From: Bryoerythrophyllum caledonicum
Lineage: Eukaryota > Streptophyta > Bryopsida > Pottiales > Pottiaceae
Length of the DNA stretch: 64,000 nucleotides
NCBI GenBank assembly: GCA_963971425.1
Contig: OZ020523.1
Location: 9,110,867-9,174,866 of the forward strand
Direction of reading: 5' to 3'
Positions within the stretch are counted from its first letter, which is position 1; every line of letters begins with the position of its first letter. Shown here piece after piece: positions 35,140 through 46,072 of this stretch. The translations under genes and the position numbers were made by a program. The notes beneath the pieces were generated by a model. That model saw only the letters and a list, made by a program, of their open reading frames with translations, was not told the origin of the DNA and did no database searches.

Positions 35140-36924
35140 GAAGAACCTAATATCCCACCTGAGCTAAAAAAACCCCGAATAGAGCCATCTACATTACAAA
35201 TACTATGCGTCCATCATCAAAATCAAAACCTGGGCTCCCTAGAACAACTTGCGGAACTTACCTCCATAACAGACAATCTAGACATACAACGACCATACAC
35301 AAAACCGGCCCCACCAACACCCATACAAACCCCCGTAAACAAAAGTAAAAAATGGTCAAAATTAAACTATGACAACAACACATTAAACTATTCCGTCATA
35401 CCTCCCCCTCTCCCAGACTACCCAACTCATACCACACCAAAATTTAACCCCGCATACAGTTATTACACCGACGGCTCCTTTAAACCACCGGAACAAATTA
35501 GCCCGGGCTCTTGGCGTAGAGAAAAAGCTGGCTATGGCATATATAATTCTACCAAAGAAATTAAACTAGCCAAAAGACTCCATGGACTACAAAATATCCT
35601 CAGAGCAGAACTCATGGCCATTCACAAAACACTACAAATCATCACAACAAAATACAAAAATGAACCTGCACATATATTCACCAATTGTATAAATGCACTC
35701 TACCTACTAAACACTCAAATAACACACCCAACCCTTCACAACAGTCACCCCGACCAAACCATACTAACATCAATGGTACAAATGTTACAAAAACGTACAC
35801 AAATCACAACCCTTCACAAAGTCAGAGCCCATGCCAACATTGATGGCAACGAACAAGCAGACAAACTTGCAAAAGAAGGCCAAGAAAAAATACACAAAAA
35901 CGCCAAAGACCCTCACGAACATGCTCATGCCACCCCATACTACTTTCAAAAAGAAGATTGGCCTTCGAAAGAAGATACCCCCGACAAAGGCCCAATTAGA
36001 TTTCTGGGCAAATATCTCAAAAAACAAGACCTCTGCAACAACCTGGATACAATCTCAAAAAATATTCCTAACATAGAAAAATGGACTAACAATAACGACA
36101 TAGACAATGAACTCTCTACAAACTTTTGGAAAAACCCCATCATCTCAGACTCACAAATAACGTGCCTCATCAAATTCCGTACGGGTCAGTACATGGGAAA
36201 CGCTCGCAAACAACTCTTCTTTGGAATAGAAAGATTCCCATCCATAACATGCCCCATATGCCCCTCAACGGACCCCGACACATGGCTACATGTGCTACTC
36301 AAATGCCAAAACCACCACATACACTCTCTAATTGTTAAAAGACATAACAAAGCGGTATGGGAAGTCCGAAAACTAATCACCTCCTACAATAAATCGAGAT
36401 GTTTCATACTTATGAACGCCGGCACTTTTAATAGCAATCCACAAGAAAACACGGTCCCCCCATGGCTACTTCCATGCTCATGTATGACCCAAAGATGTCA
36501 TTGCAACGCTAGGCTCAAACCGGACATTCTTTGTGTCAAAGGTTTACCATACAACGACCCACCACCCGAGAACATCAACCAAGACTACACCATTCAAGTC
36601 ATCGAATTTACATATTGCAACGATAGATTCTCCCCGGAAACAATACAAAACAAAATAGATAAATACCAACCCCTCATAGACGACATCATTGCCCTCGGCT
36701 GGAATGTGGACCCCCTTATTGTTATCACATCCGGCGCTCGTGCCACCACCTTTATTCCATCTATGAAAACTCTCGAAGATACCTTCAAGATACCCATTGA
36801 TACAATTAAAACTACCTTTAAAAATATCAACACCATCGCTATTCAACATGCCATGTCTATTTTACTGCATAAACGCAAAATCGAGAACAACCAAGTCCTC
36901 CCTGATAGGCAAGACCCCCCTTAG

Positions 36925-37168
36925 GAACTTCGCCACTCTGTCTCTTCCTGATTGGCTGCCTGTTTGGTTTTGTTTTTTGTTGTTTAGCTAGTTTGGTCGT
37001 GGTTGGTCGTTGTTGGTTGGTTTCTGGCTACTCGTTACATAGTGTCTACCCTCGAAAGGGGGAAGTAGTTCCAGTTCGCTAATTCCTTGTCCAGTGGGCA
37101 TGGTCTTAGCAATGGAACGAAGAGACACTTTATTCACGCCGGTTTCCTTCGGGAACCAGCGTTCTTCC
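36925..37168 (+). other. LINE 3' UTR with terminal hairpin
   Basis: Two stem-loops are visible: CCCT-CGAA-AGGG at 37049-37060, and a long stem at 37136-37162 capped by TTCG. The latter ends only six bases before the target duplication. There is no poly(A) tail. Confidence 0.6.
37136..37162 (+). other. UUCG-capped terminal stem-loop of the LINE
   Basis: ACGC and GGTTTCC pair with GGAACC and GCGT around the tetraloop TTCG, with one bulged T and small internal mismatches. LINEs of the stringent type use a 3' stem-loop for reverse transcriptase recognition; that role here is inferred from position. Confidence 0.55.
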
Positions 37169-37181
37169 TCTCAGTGACATG
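37169..37181. repeat. Right 13-bp target-site duplication of the LINE
   Basis: TCTCAGTGACATG repeats the left flank at 22185-22197. Confidence 0.8.
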
Positions 37182-37723
37182 ATGGATCTCAATGTAGTGT
37201 ATTTTAGAAACGTCTAGCTTTTGCTCTAAATCTGCATTCAAGTCATTCAAATGAAACTTTTCAAATTTGAGCCCAACTAATGAAACAAAGCTTATGAAGT
37301 CTAGTTTCCATTCCAATAAAAAAAATTTGAATGATACATAAAGTTGAATAAGTCATTGCAATTTGTACTTTGGGCCTATAACCATGGTTGATCAATTTAC
37401 TAATTTTAGCTGAATACAAAAGTGTCATTGACATCCCAAGTTTTGGCACTGTAATGTACACCTTTGGTGAAATTTTCAGAAAACTTAAGCCTACTTTGGA
37501 TTTGATTTGAGTTTTCTTCACTTTTTCTTCAGAAATTCTCAATAGATATTAATTTTCACCAAAAAAACTGCAATTTTTGTGACATAAGCAAGACATGTGA
37601 TCTCATCTATGAAAAAATAAAATAAAATAAATTCCACCTATATTTAATGAAGAAATAGATCAAACAATGGAATGGAAATTGGGATTGATGCCACGGTCTT
37701 AAGCTTTGTCCATTAGGGGTTAA
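37182..37723. mobile_element. Right part of the TTAA element split by the LINE
   Basis: It ends GTCCATTAGGGGTTAA at 37723, the inverted form of the left terminus at 21951. Its sequence matches, as reverse complement, 56935-57210. Joined to 21951-22197 it restores one ~0.8-kb foldback-family element. Confidence 0.65.
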
Positions 37724-37805
37724 TAGATGACGTCAATTCCTTAAAATTCACTAAAGATCTGCATTACAGTGCAAAACTTATTCAATTTCATGTATTTTTA
37801 AAATT

Positions 37806-38011
37806 TTGAAATTGGAATGGAAACTAGACTTCATAAGCTTCGTTTCATTAGTTGGACTCCAATTCAAAACTTATAAATTGAATAACTCAAATTCAGGTTT
37901 AGAGCAAAAGCTAGAAGTTTCTAAAATACACTACATTGGGATCCATGTCACAAAGATTTTCTTCTCTAGATTAAACATGACTACCTCAATGAAGCAAGTT
38001 TCACTATCATC
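37806..38011. repeat. Inverted second copy of the adjoining repeat
   Basis: 37810-37960 is the reverse complement of 37180-37320, with few differences (both contain TAGAGCAAAAGCTAGA and GGAAACTAGACTTCATAAGC or their complements). The repeat continues past the MITE at 38020-38297 to about 38430. Confidence 0.75.
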
Positions 38012-38019
38012 TATTACCT

Positions 38020-38297
38020 GACCAGGGAGAATTGACCCCCTTGCTCGTCCTTACCCAAGGTGGGCCCCGTCTTAAATGCATGGGTTCATTTTTCTGGCCC
38101 TTTTATTTTGGGAGGTCCATAGGTTTTTTTGGATTTTTTTGGACAAATTTGGGGCCTACGGCTACTGTTTACTCTGTAGGGACTCACTCTTGCTATAAAT
38201 AGGGCCCCATCCAAAAACAAAATAGGGGCCAGGTTTGGCCCCACCACCTTGTGGCCCCCTTGGGTAAGGACGAGGAGGGGGTCAATTCTCCCTGGCC
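38020..38297. mobile_element. Mutator-like MITE, 278 bp, with 9-bp target duplication
   Basis: Termini GACCAGGGAGAATTGACCCC and (inverted) GGCCAGGGAGAATTGACCCC extend to ~38 bp of near-perfect inverted repeat. CTATTACCT at 38011-38019 is repeated at 38298-38306. The flanking repeat has related copies without the insertion at ~57272 and ~53038. 9-bp duplications are typical of Mutator-type elements. A relative is at 19735-19960. Confidence 0.85.
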
Positions 38298-38306
38298 CTA
38301 TTACCT

Positions 38307-38990
38307 ACACATTGAATGGGCTCTCCAAAAAAGAATTGGATCAAAAAAGATCATTCACATCAAATTATCATCCTTGAAATGTCATCCGAGAAGCCATTGA
38401 AATGTCATCCGAGAAGCTACTTTGTGGCTCCTCTGTTCTTGAGCAGTTCGTCCATTTTCAGTTGAAATTCAAAGAGAATATAACCCCTCTTTTGGCACCA
38501 CATCTAAGACCACAGATCTTTTGGCCAGAGATTAGTATTCTAATTCTCTTAACTTTGTTTAGGTGAAATCAAACTGAGAAATGAAATGGCGAATACTGGG
38601 TAACATTTTAATGCAAATGGAGGACACAGGTTGAGTGGCCAGATGCAGAGTTCAAAGCCTTGGCATCCACCGGCAGCAATAGCAATAATAACACTACTAA
38701 TTAAACAACAGGCAACTACAACAAAGATAGTTCCCTCACTCCACAGGCTCGCTCACTCATTCAGGAACGCCGCCTTCCTCATCACCTGTCTCTATACACA
38801 GCAAGACTGGTATCTCTCTCTCACCAATATTATTGAAACAGTGGTTAGGCCAAAGAGCCATCAGCAGCAGCAGCAGCCCTTGATCGGCCGCCAAACGAAC
38901 TGTTTGTCGATTGACTACTGCACAGTAGAGCGCAACTCCGGCTGCTGCAAGTGGAAATGAAAGTAGATGGTCAAGGAGGCAGGTGATGGT
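38307..38990. other. Repeat tail, then 3' flank of the phytolongin gene
   Basis: To ~38430 the interrupted repeat continues. 38580-38990 is less AT-rich and probably holds the phytolongin 3' UTR on the minus strand. No other gene is seen. Confidence 0.4.
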
Positions 38991-40166
38991 TCAGCTATTT
39001 ACACAGGAGAAGCCGCGGCAGATGCCCAGCCAGATGGCGAACAGCACGCAGCACACCACCAGGTCCAAGCACAGCACGATTTTCACGTTCTTGCACCACA
39101 GGCTGGACGCGTGCTGCCGCCCCCTCTTTCGCTCCTCCGTCCCCGACCGCCCGCCCGCCTTGTCCATCGCCTTGCTGTTCGTCATCATAATTTCCTTCAC
39201 CTGAATGACCTGGGTAGCAAGCACCCTCCCCCATGAGCATCAAATGTACTATAGTTTCAACAGTACTCCACCTGATATTCAATCAGGTGATACATCATCC
39301 TATTCTTACTGCAGTGATATTGTTGACATGGAGAGATTCAACACCATAATCTCTCGACATCTAAAGCTCGAGTTCACGGATGCAGAAACCCTGGACTTTT
39401 AAGGGATAATCGAGAGAGCATATTGCAACATCTTTCATCGGAAGTTACTACAGTTTGCAACGTCTTCATAACTAGGTGAACGAGGTGAAGGTGTTGTTCA
39501 AGTGAGGCGCAAGGATGGTGATTCTCTTGAAATTCAAACAAAATCAAGAGAATCTCTCGACATCAGAGTACGAGAGCAGAGGCAAGTCCAAATAGAATGC
39601 ATCCGCACCTCATGATCGCGTAAATCCTGCTTGTTGCCGTTCCCGGTGAGCGGCGAGGCGGCGCCGGGGTGCGGCCCGTGCGAGTGCTCCGCCTGAGACG
39701 CCGAGGGGCTGAGCGCGGTGTGATCCTTGGAATCCGAATTCAGGTCCTCGTCCAAGTCGACCTCCTTCTGCGGCACGCCGACGAGCGGCTTCACGAGGTG
39801 CTTGAACACGGCCGCGAAGTCCCCGACGAGCGCGTGGCGGTCGAGGCGCGCGCCGTCCAGCCCGCGCGAGCGCAGCAGCAGCTGGAACTCCTCGCGCACG
39901 CGCTCCAGGAACCCGAAGCCCTTGGCCTTCCCCAGCGCCTCATCCACCACCGCGCAGTACGTGAACGCCTCGTCCATCAGAAACATAAACATCCGCTGCT
40001 TGATCGTGTAGCTGTACCGACTGTGCCACTGCGGCACCACATCCAAACTCTCCTTCGCCACCTCCGCCATATCCTCCCTCATGTTCCGGTGCTCCGCCAC
40101 CACCACCCCCGCCCCATCCCGCCTCGCCACCGCCCCATAGTACACCAGATTCGTCATCTGCACCAT
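38991..40166 (-). CDS. Phytolongin (longin-domain R-SNARE-like membrane protein), two exons
   Basis: Exons are 40166-39609 and 39209-38991, spliced in phase 0 at GAG|GTGCGG and ACCCAG|GTC, giving 258 aa, the usual phytolongin size. The N-terminal longin fold starts MVQMTNLVYYGAVARRD and carries EVAKESLD... and the SRYSYTIKQRMFMFLMD block. The middle region (residues ~130-190) is acidic and Ser-rich. The C-terminal part has a basic KRGRQHASSLWCKNVK and a single transmembrane anchor near residues 232-252, ending GFSCVNS. Phytolongins keep the longin domain but replace the SNARE motif with a plant-specific region and act in endomembrane traffic. The start is the first ATG of the conserved domain. 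The intron is 399 nt. Confidence 0.85.
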
Positions 40167-40194
40167 CTTCTCACCCCCAAATCCTCCTCCTCCT

Positions 40195-40470
40195 AAAACC
40201 TACTGATCCACCCTCCTCCTCATCCTCCTCTCTCCTCCTTGTCCTCCTCTCCTCTCCTCCTTGTCCTCCTCTCTCCTCCTGGTCCTCCTCTCTCCTCCTT
40301 GTCCTCCTCTCTCCTCCTAGTCCTCCTCTCTCCTCCTTGTCCTCCTCTCTCCTCCTTGTCCTCTCCTCTCCTCCTTGTCCTCCTCCTCTCCTCTTTGTCT
40401 TCCTCCTAACACCTACTCATCCATCCTCCTCCTTGTCCTCCTTGTCCTCCTCGTCCTCCTCCTAGCTTTC
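40195..40470. repeat. CT-rich (GA-rich on the coding strand) microsatellite, phytolongin 5' flank
   Basis: CCTCCTCTCTCCTCCTTGT-type units repeat for ~250 bases just upstream of the phytolongin ATG. It is likely in the 5' leader or promoter. Telo-box words (AACCCTAACCCT) follow at ~40478. Confidence 0.8.
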
Positions 40471-40659
40471 CTGTCTGCAACCCTAACCCTCACCGAACCC
40501 TACCAAAGTCAAAAAGAAGGAACACAAGACGTAGTGTGCACTTGTTCGTCACACGGCGACGCGGATTCCCGGTCAAGGAAGCCGACCGACTTGTTGCAAG
40601 TTGTGGGCTTGGTGTTTGTTTGTTTGTCTGTTTGTCTGTTTGTGCAACCCTAAGCTTGC

Positions 40660-41550
40660 TCCGGGGACACTGCTATTTTTACCTTCGTGGTGTTCGCTGA
40701 CATGATCCCGTTCCTAGCACATGGCTGTGAGTTGAGAGTGACGTCATGCGTCGCCAAATAGCGCCACCATGTACAGGCGTTCTAGATGTTCCTTCCCGGT
40801 ATCTATGGAATCGGTTTTAGGTGCGTGTTTTGTCTTATCTCTTTTTACATGGATTTCACTCTTCAGCTAAAAATGATCTACAGCGAAGAGGTCACTTTTA
40901 GCCACCGTTACCTCTTCGCTGTCTTTCTCCTCTTAATAGCATCTTTATACTGATTCTTATGGAAAAAGAGGTCTGACCCACTGTCTGCAAATTACTCTTC
41001 TGCAGTGAAATAAGACGCTTCGTTAGGTGGAAAAGTTCAAGTTGGGTTACTGTAGTGGGAGAATCCAAATTGCAAGTGCTGACAAAGTCTGTCTCCAGTT
41101 TCTGGAGACCCCAAAAGAAGGTCATCCATCATTGTGACGTGAAAATATGGCAATAAATGCGGATTTAACAGGAACATATTGGTATATGGTAAGAATACCT
41201 ACAATTGACCATCTGGAAACAGCGTCCCGGTCTATCAGAGTTGAACATTTCTTCTAAGGATGCTTTTCCACAGAGGGTTAATTATGCGTGTTCTTACCAT
41301 ATACTTCAATGATTGACTTACTTAGGAGTAGCAAGGCTGAGATACAACTTCCAATACTGAGATAGGTTTTTACTTCACGAAATGACAGAGTTATAGGTAG
41401 CCTGACAAAATTACACAATCTGTGGAACGGAGAATCATCAGAGACATAGAAATTCCACTTAGCTCTAACTTGACAGTCGTAATGGATCCGAGCCCCAAAA
41501 ATAGCGGCAAAACTTCCAATACTGAGATGCAAATTGCACCATCACCTGAA
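40660..41550. other. Intergenic, phytolongin promoter and TORTIFOLIA1-like 3' flank
   Basis: Both neighbours are on the minus strand. No gene or clear repeat boundary seen. Confidence 0.4.
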
Positions 41551-44500
41551 TCAATCGACAGCGCTGCATCCACTGGACGGCCACGCATTGCTCAGCAGCT
41601 CCGCCAGCTCCGCAATCTTGGCACCCATCCAGCTTTGCGCGTACTCCACACTTGTGGCCTCTTGGAGAGCGAAAACCAGGTCCTTCTTCGTCTCTTCCAT
41701 GAGGCCTAGAGCGTCAGGGCCGTTGCTGGACACCAGATCTGACACCTGCACGAGTCAATAAATCACATCATCAGTGAATCAAAGAAATGAGACAGGTAGA
41801 TTCACATACGGTACAATAAAGTTATTTTTAAAGTCACCCTAAGATACCCCCTCTTTTGATTTTGATAATACTTGTTCCCTCTCAACAGCTATTAGATCAG
41901 AGGAATCTATACACCAATCCCAAGAGCTTGGTGGTCCCTAGACTCAAATTAGAAGTAGCCGCCTTGGATAAGAAAGGAGAGGTCATGTTGTATCATGAAT
42001 CTGATTAATAATGGGAAAAGAGGTCAGAACTCCCTTCACAAATCACTCTAATATTAGCTGAAAGTCAAGTTATCATTAGAAATTAGTTCAGTAGGGTACC
42101 CGTTGAATCCAAGGTATGATGCAATCCAAGAAGCTCTGCTGCTGCAGGAACTGCTTGATCCGGCCCATGAGCAGCGCAACAGTGGCAGCGCTGAGCTGCT
42201 CCAGAACCGGACCAGTGCGGCCCATCAAGCGCACCAACAGGAGCTCATCATTGCTCCCCAGAATCTCAGCGTACGCCACTTCCACATCCCCGGACCTGAC
42301 ATTCTCCATGGCCTGGCTCCACAGCATCCAAAAGGGTCCCCCCACCACCCTCCCGGGCTTCTGCACCGCGTCAAAGTCACGGTTCCTCGGCTTGCTCGGA
42401 ATGGCTGCCCCACGGATTGCAGCTATGGCTTCATCTTTGGACGCGTGCCAGACGCTTCGGGCGGAGGGCCCTTCACCTTGCGGACCTGCGTTCCTGTCCA
42501 TGACTCTCCGCGTCTCCATTTGCTCAATCTCACCGATGCCTTGCACGCCTTTCAGCCCTGGCCCCAGCTCGGTAATCTGGTGGTTGGCGCCGAAGGCGAA
42601 CTCGTCCGACTCCTCTGATGTTGAGCCCGTCATCTTCTCCATGGAATCCTGGCTCCTGGCGCCGTTGCTGGAGAGATACTTGCCGAGTGAATGGTCGAAA
42701 GAAAGCGATCCACCGGCCGGTGACCTTCCTTCTGCGTTGCCGGAACCGTGGGCCATGTCGTCCACTATCTGCTCTACTCTCGAAAGGCGCCCCTCTAAGT
42801 CTTGCATGCTCTCATGGACACGCATCATAGAGTCCTGAAAGTATCAGAACATAATGTTAGAACACGAGTTCAGATATTCTCTCTACCCGCGACACTGTTT
42901 CAATCGCTGCACCTCTCATATGCCTCCGATTAGGATCATGTTTCAATAAATCATGGACTAGCCAACCAAGCAGGTGCATAACGCAGGAGGCTTGGAATTG
43001 ACCTGCAACATCTCCATCATAGATAACTGCTGGCGTTCCAAGCTATGAAAATGGCGGTGGATGGATCCTATGTCGCCAGTTGATTTGTCGTTGCCGTTCG
43101 TCGGAGAAGCGTTGGCATCCCAGGAGGAAGTGTCCTGGTGATCGTTTCCCCACCGCTCAGGTTCCTTCAAAGTGTCCTTACGCATTGTAGTCTTTGGATC
43201 TTGGTAACCACCATCTGCAACAAACAAATGAAACCCACTGAGATAGCGCAGCAGGAGAGGAAAAACCTGTCCAGGATGTAGATTGCTTAGAAAAGAGTGT
43301 TGATAGTTAAACTACCAAGGGAAAAATCAAAGTAACAGATAGTTTAATTCTACTACAGCACTTTGAAAGCTAAAAACTGCATTTTCTTCCTACGAGTCTC
43401 CACATTCTTTGCTGGTTGAAAGAGTGGCCTACCTTCTTCCAGTTCATAAGTGCCGTTGCTTTCTACAGGAGTCGACATTCCGCCTGTGGATCCTGGAATT
43501 GAGTCTGTACGGTTCCCATGATAAGTGCCCCCAACTCGAGGGCTCTCTACCTGAGGCGAGTCACGCGGGACAGCAACTTCGATCTGCCAGCCATTTGAGT
43601 CTCGCACACTTTCCAGCTTTCGGAAGAAGTCAGGATTCGTCTTCTTGTCGCTCAGAGAGGGTGTCCTCTTCTTCAACAAATTCACGCGTGTGTCGGACAA
43701 CGACTTAGGCCTTCCGCTTGAATCCGAGAACGAAGACGTAACTGAACCCCCGGACTTCATCAGCAAACTGCTCTTACGGTCTGTCATGGACGGAGTGCCG
43801 TCTCCTTCAAGGCAGCGCGGGGAGACTCGTGGGGAGGCTCGTGGAGAGGCTGAATCAAGGCTTCCTGAAGGTGTTCCACCTGCAAAATGGCACCAAAACA
43901 AAAAGATCAGCTCATGAACATGACGTCTTCACTGATATCTCCCTTAAAAGAGCTTCATATATACACTAAACTACCTATACACTAAACTACTTGGTAATGA
44001 TGCGTGTGATACTAATTCCCAAAGCACACTATTTTGCAGAATCTCAAGATTAGTGAGAACTGAAATTTTTGAAGCCTCATATTTTACAGTAGAGGAAACG
44101 CTAGTATCATCTTCGCTAATTACCCTCCCTCGATATAAACCCACCCACGCTCCCTCTCTCTCTATTAGCAGTGATCAGAGTAGCTGCACAGAGATTAAAC
44201 AAATGCAAGTGCCCGAGACTGAAATAATAGAATGGAAATTGGCACTAACTCTGAGGTGCATTTGGATCATAGATAGCCTTCCACAGCTGCAACGCTTCGC
44301 AAACAGTATCGCGCACAGGTTTCACCTGAAACAGGAAACAAACACCACGTCAGAAACCATCCGACTACTAGCATAAAAATTTCTCACCTAATTCGGGGAA
44401 ACTCGACATAAACTTAGGAGGTCACTATCGATAACATTCAGGATGGAAAAACGCAAGCCATAAATAGCTGTTTCTTGAAGAAAAAGATCATTCTAGGACC

Positions 44501-46072
44501 AGTACTAGAGCGGCCATCCATTCAGAAGGATGATTCCCAAATGAGCTTAGAACTTCTTCAACTGGACCAAACTAGACCAAACTAGAAGCGGCTGATGAAA
44601 ATGAAGCAAGTGAGCATCGAAGGGAAGTAACAAATTTGTGACAGTGAAGAAAAGAGCATGCCGTATTAGAAAAGGAATCAATCAGCTCAAGAGACCGCCC
44701 TTGCAATGATACTAGAATGTTATGATGCCAGTCAGAGCAGTAAACCTAAAGCGTGAACTTCTATATTTGAGCAGAAGCCTGATCAAAGCAATTCCTGACA
44801 GAATGAAAGACATACGAGTCGATTCGCTCACATTCGGAGAAGAAGCTCACCTTATCGAATCGGATACTTTCTAAGGCAGCCACAACAACTCCCTTGTGAG
44901 ACGCCAGAGCGCCACCGACTGCCGTGGCCATGCACGCTAAAGTATCAGCCGCGGCCTTCCGCACCGCCCAATCACTGTTGTCCAGCTCCTCTTGAACAGA
45001 GGCAAGCACAATGGGAAGTTGTGAGGTGGAAACAACGCCAGGAACCTGCACCATGATCAGCATCAAAACCTGGAAAACGCTAGTTGATGAACCAAGACAT
45101 TGACATCTACGCTGAGCAAACCTCCAAAATGCGAGAGCCACAAAAACTCTAAACTAGAAAAATACTATTCTTATGAATTCTGAATTGTTAAAAGCAGCTC
45201 TACATAGCTCTAAGATACAACATGACCCCTCGCTCATCCTCAAAGGTGCCTAAAACTACTTCGAACTTGAGTTTAGAGACCAACAAGCTCTTCCATTCTA
45301 GTTGAGACACCACCGAGCTCTTCCGTCGATCTAATAGCTATTTAGAGTGAGGCAAGAATAGTATTATGAATAAAAAGAAGGGTATCTTGTTGAAACTTAC
45401 ATTATCAACCATACATCAAAATGAAGCTCGTACCTGAACCATAACCCCAACAGCGTTGAGCAGCGACGCCTTGGCAAGAAAATTCTGGCTCGCGAGCATC
45501 TTCACAACACGTGGACACAACCGCTGCAACGCCGCCGGACACGGCTCCTTCACGCACTCGATCACGCGCGCAAGGCACAGCGCCGCGCCCGTCTGCAGCG
45601 TGCGGTGCTGCTCCGCGAGCGCCTCCAGGAGCGGCTTCAGAAACACGGAGATCGAGTCCCCTCCGACGATGTTCCCCGCCATGATTCCGATAGTCTCCAC
45701 GCACGCATCCCGCACGCTGGAGTCCGGGTCCTTAAGGCGCTTCACCACGTTGGCCACCATCTTGGGCAAGTGGGCCGTGAGCGCATCGCCGTGGAGCGAG
45801 GCCAGCGTCCCGATCAAGCGGATGCACTCGCGCCGCACCACAGCCTTCTGCTGGGGGTCCGTATCGTAGAGACAGGTGAGGAAGAGCGAGATGCCCTCGG
45901 GGGTGAGGGACTGCGCTATGCGCTCCAACTCCTCCATGGCCAGCTGTTGAGTGTCGCGGTCCGAGAGCTTGTGCAGCGTGGCCAGGATGCGGTGCTTCAG
46001 CTCGATGAGGAGCGCGGCTTTTCCTGGTGTCGCTCGGCGTCCGCCCCGCGGCGGCCCCCCCGCCATCGCCAT
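41551..46072 (-). CDS. TOR1/SPR2-like: TORTIFOLIA1/SPIRAL2-like microtubule-associated HEAT-repeat protein, seven exons
   Basis: Exons: 46072-45434, 45045-44851, 44325-44250, 43879-43433, 43214-43003, 42834-42100 and 41745-41551. All have GT-AG borders and matching phases, giving 832 aa (the Arabidopsis protein is of similar length). After a short Gly/Pro/Arg start, residues ~15-285 form HEAT/TOG-like helical repeats (LSDRDTQQLAMEELE, VRRECIRLIGTLA, SSVRDACVETIG, WAVRKAAADTLA). A Ser/Arg-rich basic linker contains SPRASPRVSPR and WQIEVAVPRDSP, followed by a coiled-coil segment (MRVHESMQDLEGRLSRVEQ) and a conserved C-terminal helical part ending at residue 832. The family binds microtubule minus ends and lattice and controls cortical array organisation and twisting growth. 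No coding lesion was found. Confidence 0.93.

Larger units (their letters stand above)
29686..36924 (+). pseudogene. LINE ORF2: APE endonuclease, reverse transcriptase, RNase H, restriction-like endonuclease
   Basis: A single frame of 2,412 codons is interrupted by TGA (32566-32568) and TAA (35137-35139). Order: 2A-like motif (residues 56-70); APE/EEP domain (~288-540; TWNASSLN, IQETKL, GDFNRD, SDHSP); RT (~850-1200; NKAPGPDRIP, FRAERST, DFKNAFGSIDH, QGDTLSPHLF, YADD); a ~600-residue linker; RNase H (~1926-2080; TDGSF, RAELMAI, GNEQADKLA, with Asn where the third Asp is expected); and a CCHC cluster (CPIC...H...C) followed by LKPDI...VIEFTYCND...KIDKY, a PD-(D/E)XK signature as in R2-type LINEs. 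The start ATG overlaps the upstream frame's stop by 19 bases. It nicks target DNA and copies its RNA in the family; this copy is broken. Confidence 0.88.
22198..37168 (+). mobile_element. Full-length ~15-kb non-LTR retrotransposon (Dualen/RandI-like LINE)
   Basis: Its limits are set by a 13-bp duplication, TCTCAGTGACATG, and by the older foldback element it splits. It carries a 5' region (22198-24661), an ORF1-like frame (24662-26285), a low-complexity frame (26564-29704) and ORF2 (29686-36924) with APE, RT, RNase H and a C-terminal restriction-like endonuclease. Both endonuclease types in one ORF2 is the plan of green-algal Dualen/RandI elements. The 3' UTR lacks poly(A) and ends in a strong hairpin. 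The length (14,971 bp) is far above the usual 4-8 kb for LINEs. I saw no OTU-type cysteine protease signature, a domain I recall being described in Dualen. Two in-frame stops in ORF2 suggest a dead but fairly young copy. Confidence 0.85.

Noticed and set aside
39669..40196. Plus-strand 175-codon frame with many Arg/His
   Set aside because: Antisense of the GC-rich phytolongin exon.
42103..42838. Plus-strand frames of 171 and 240 codons
   Set aside because: Antisense of TORTIFOLIA1-like exon 6.
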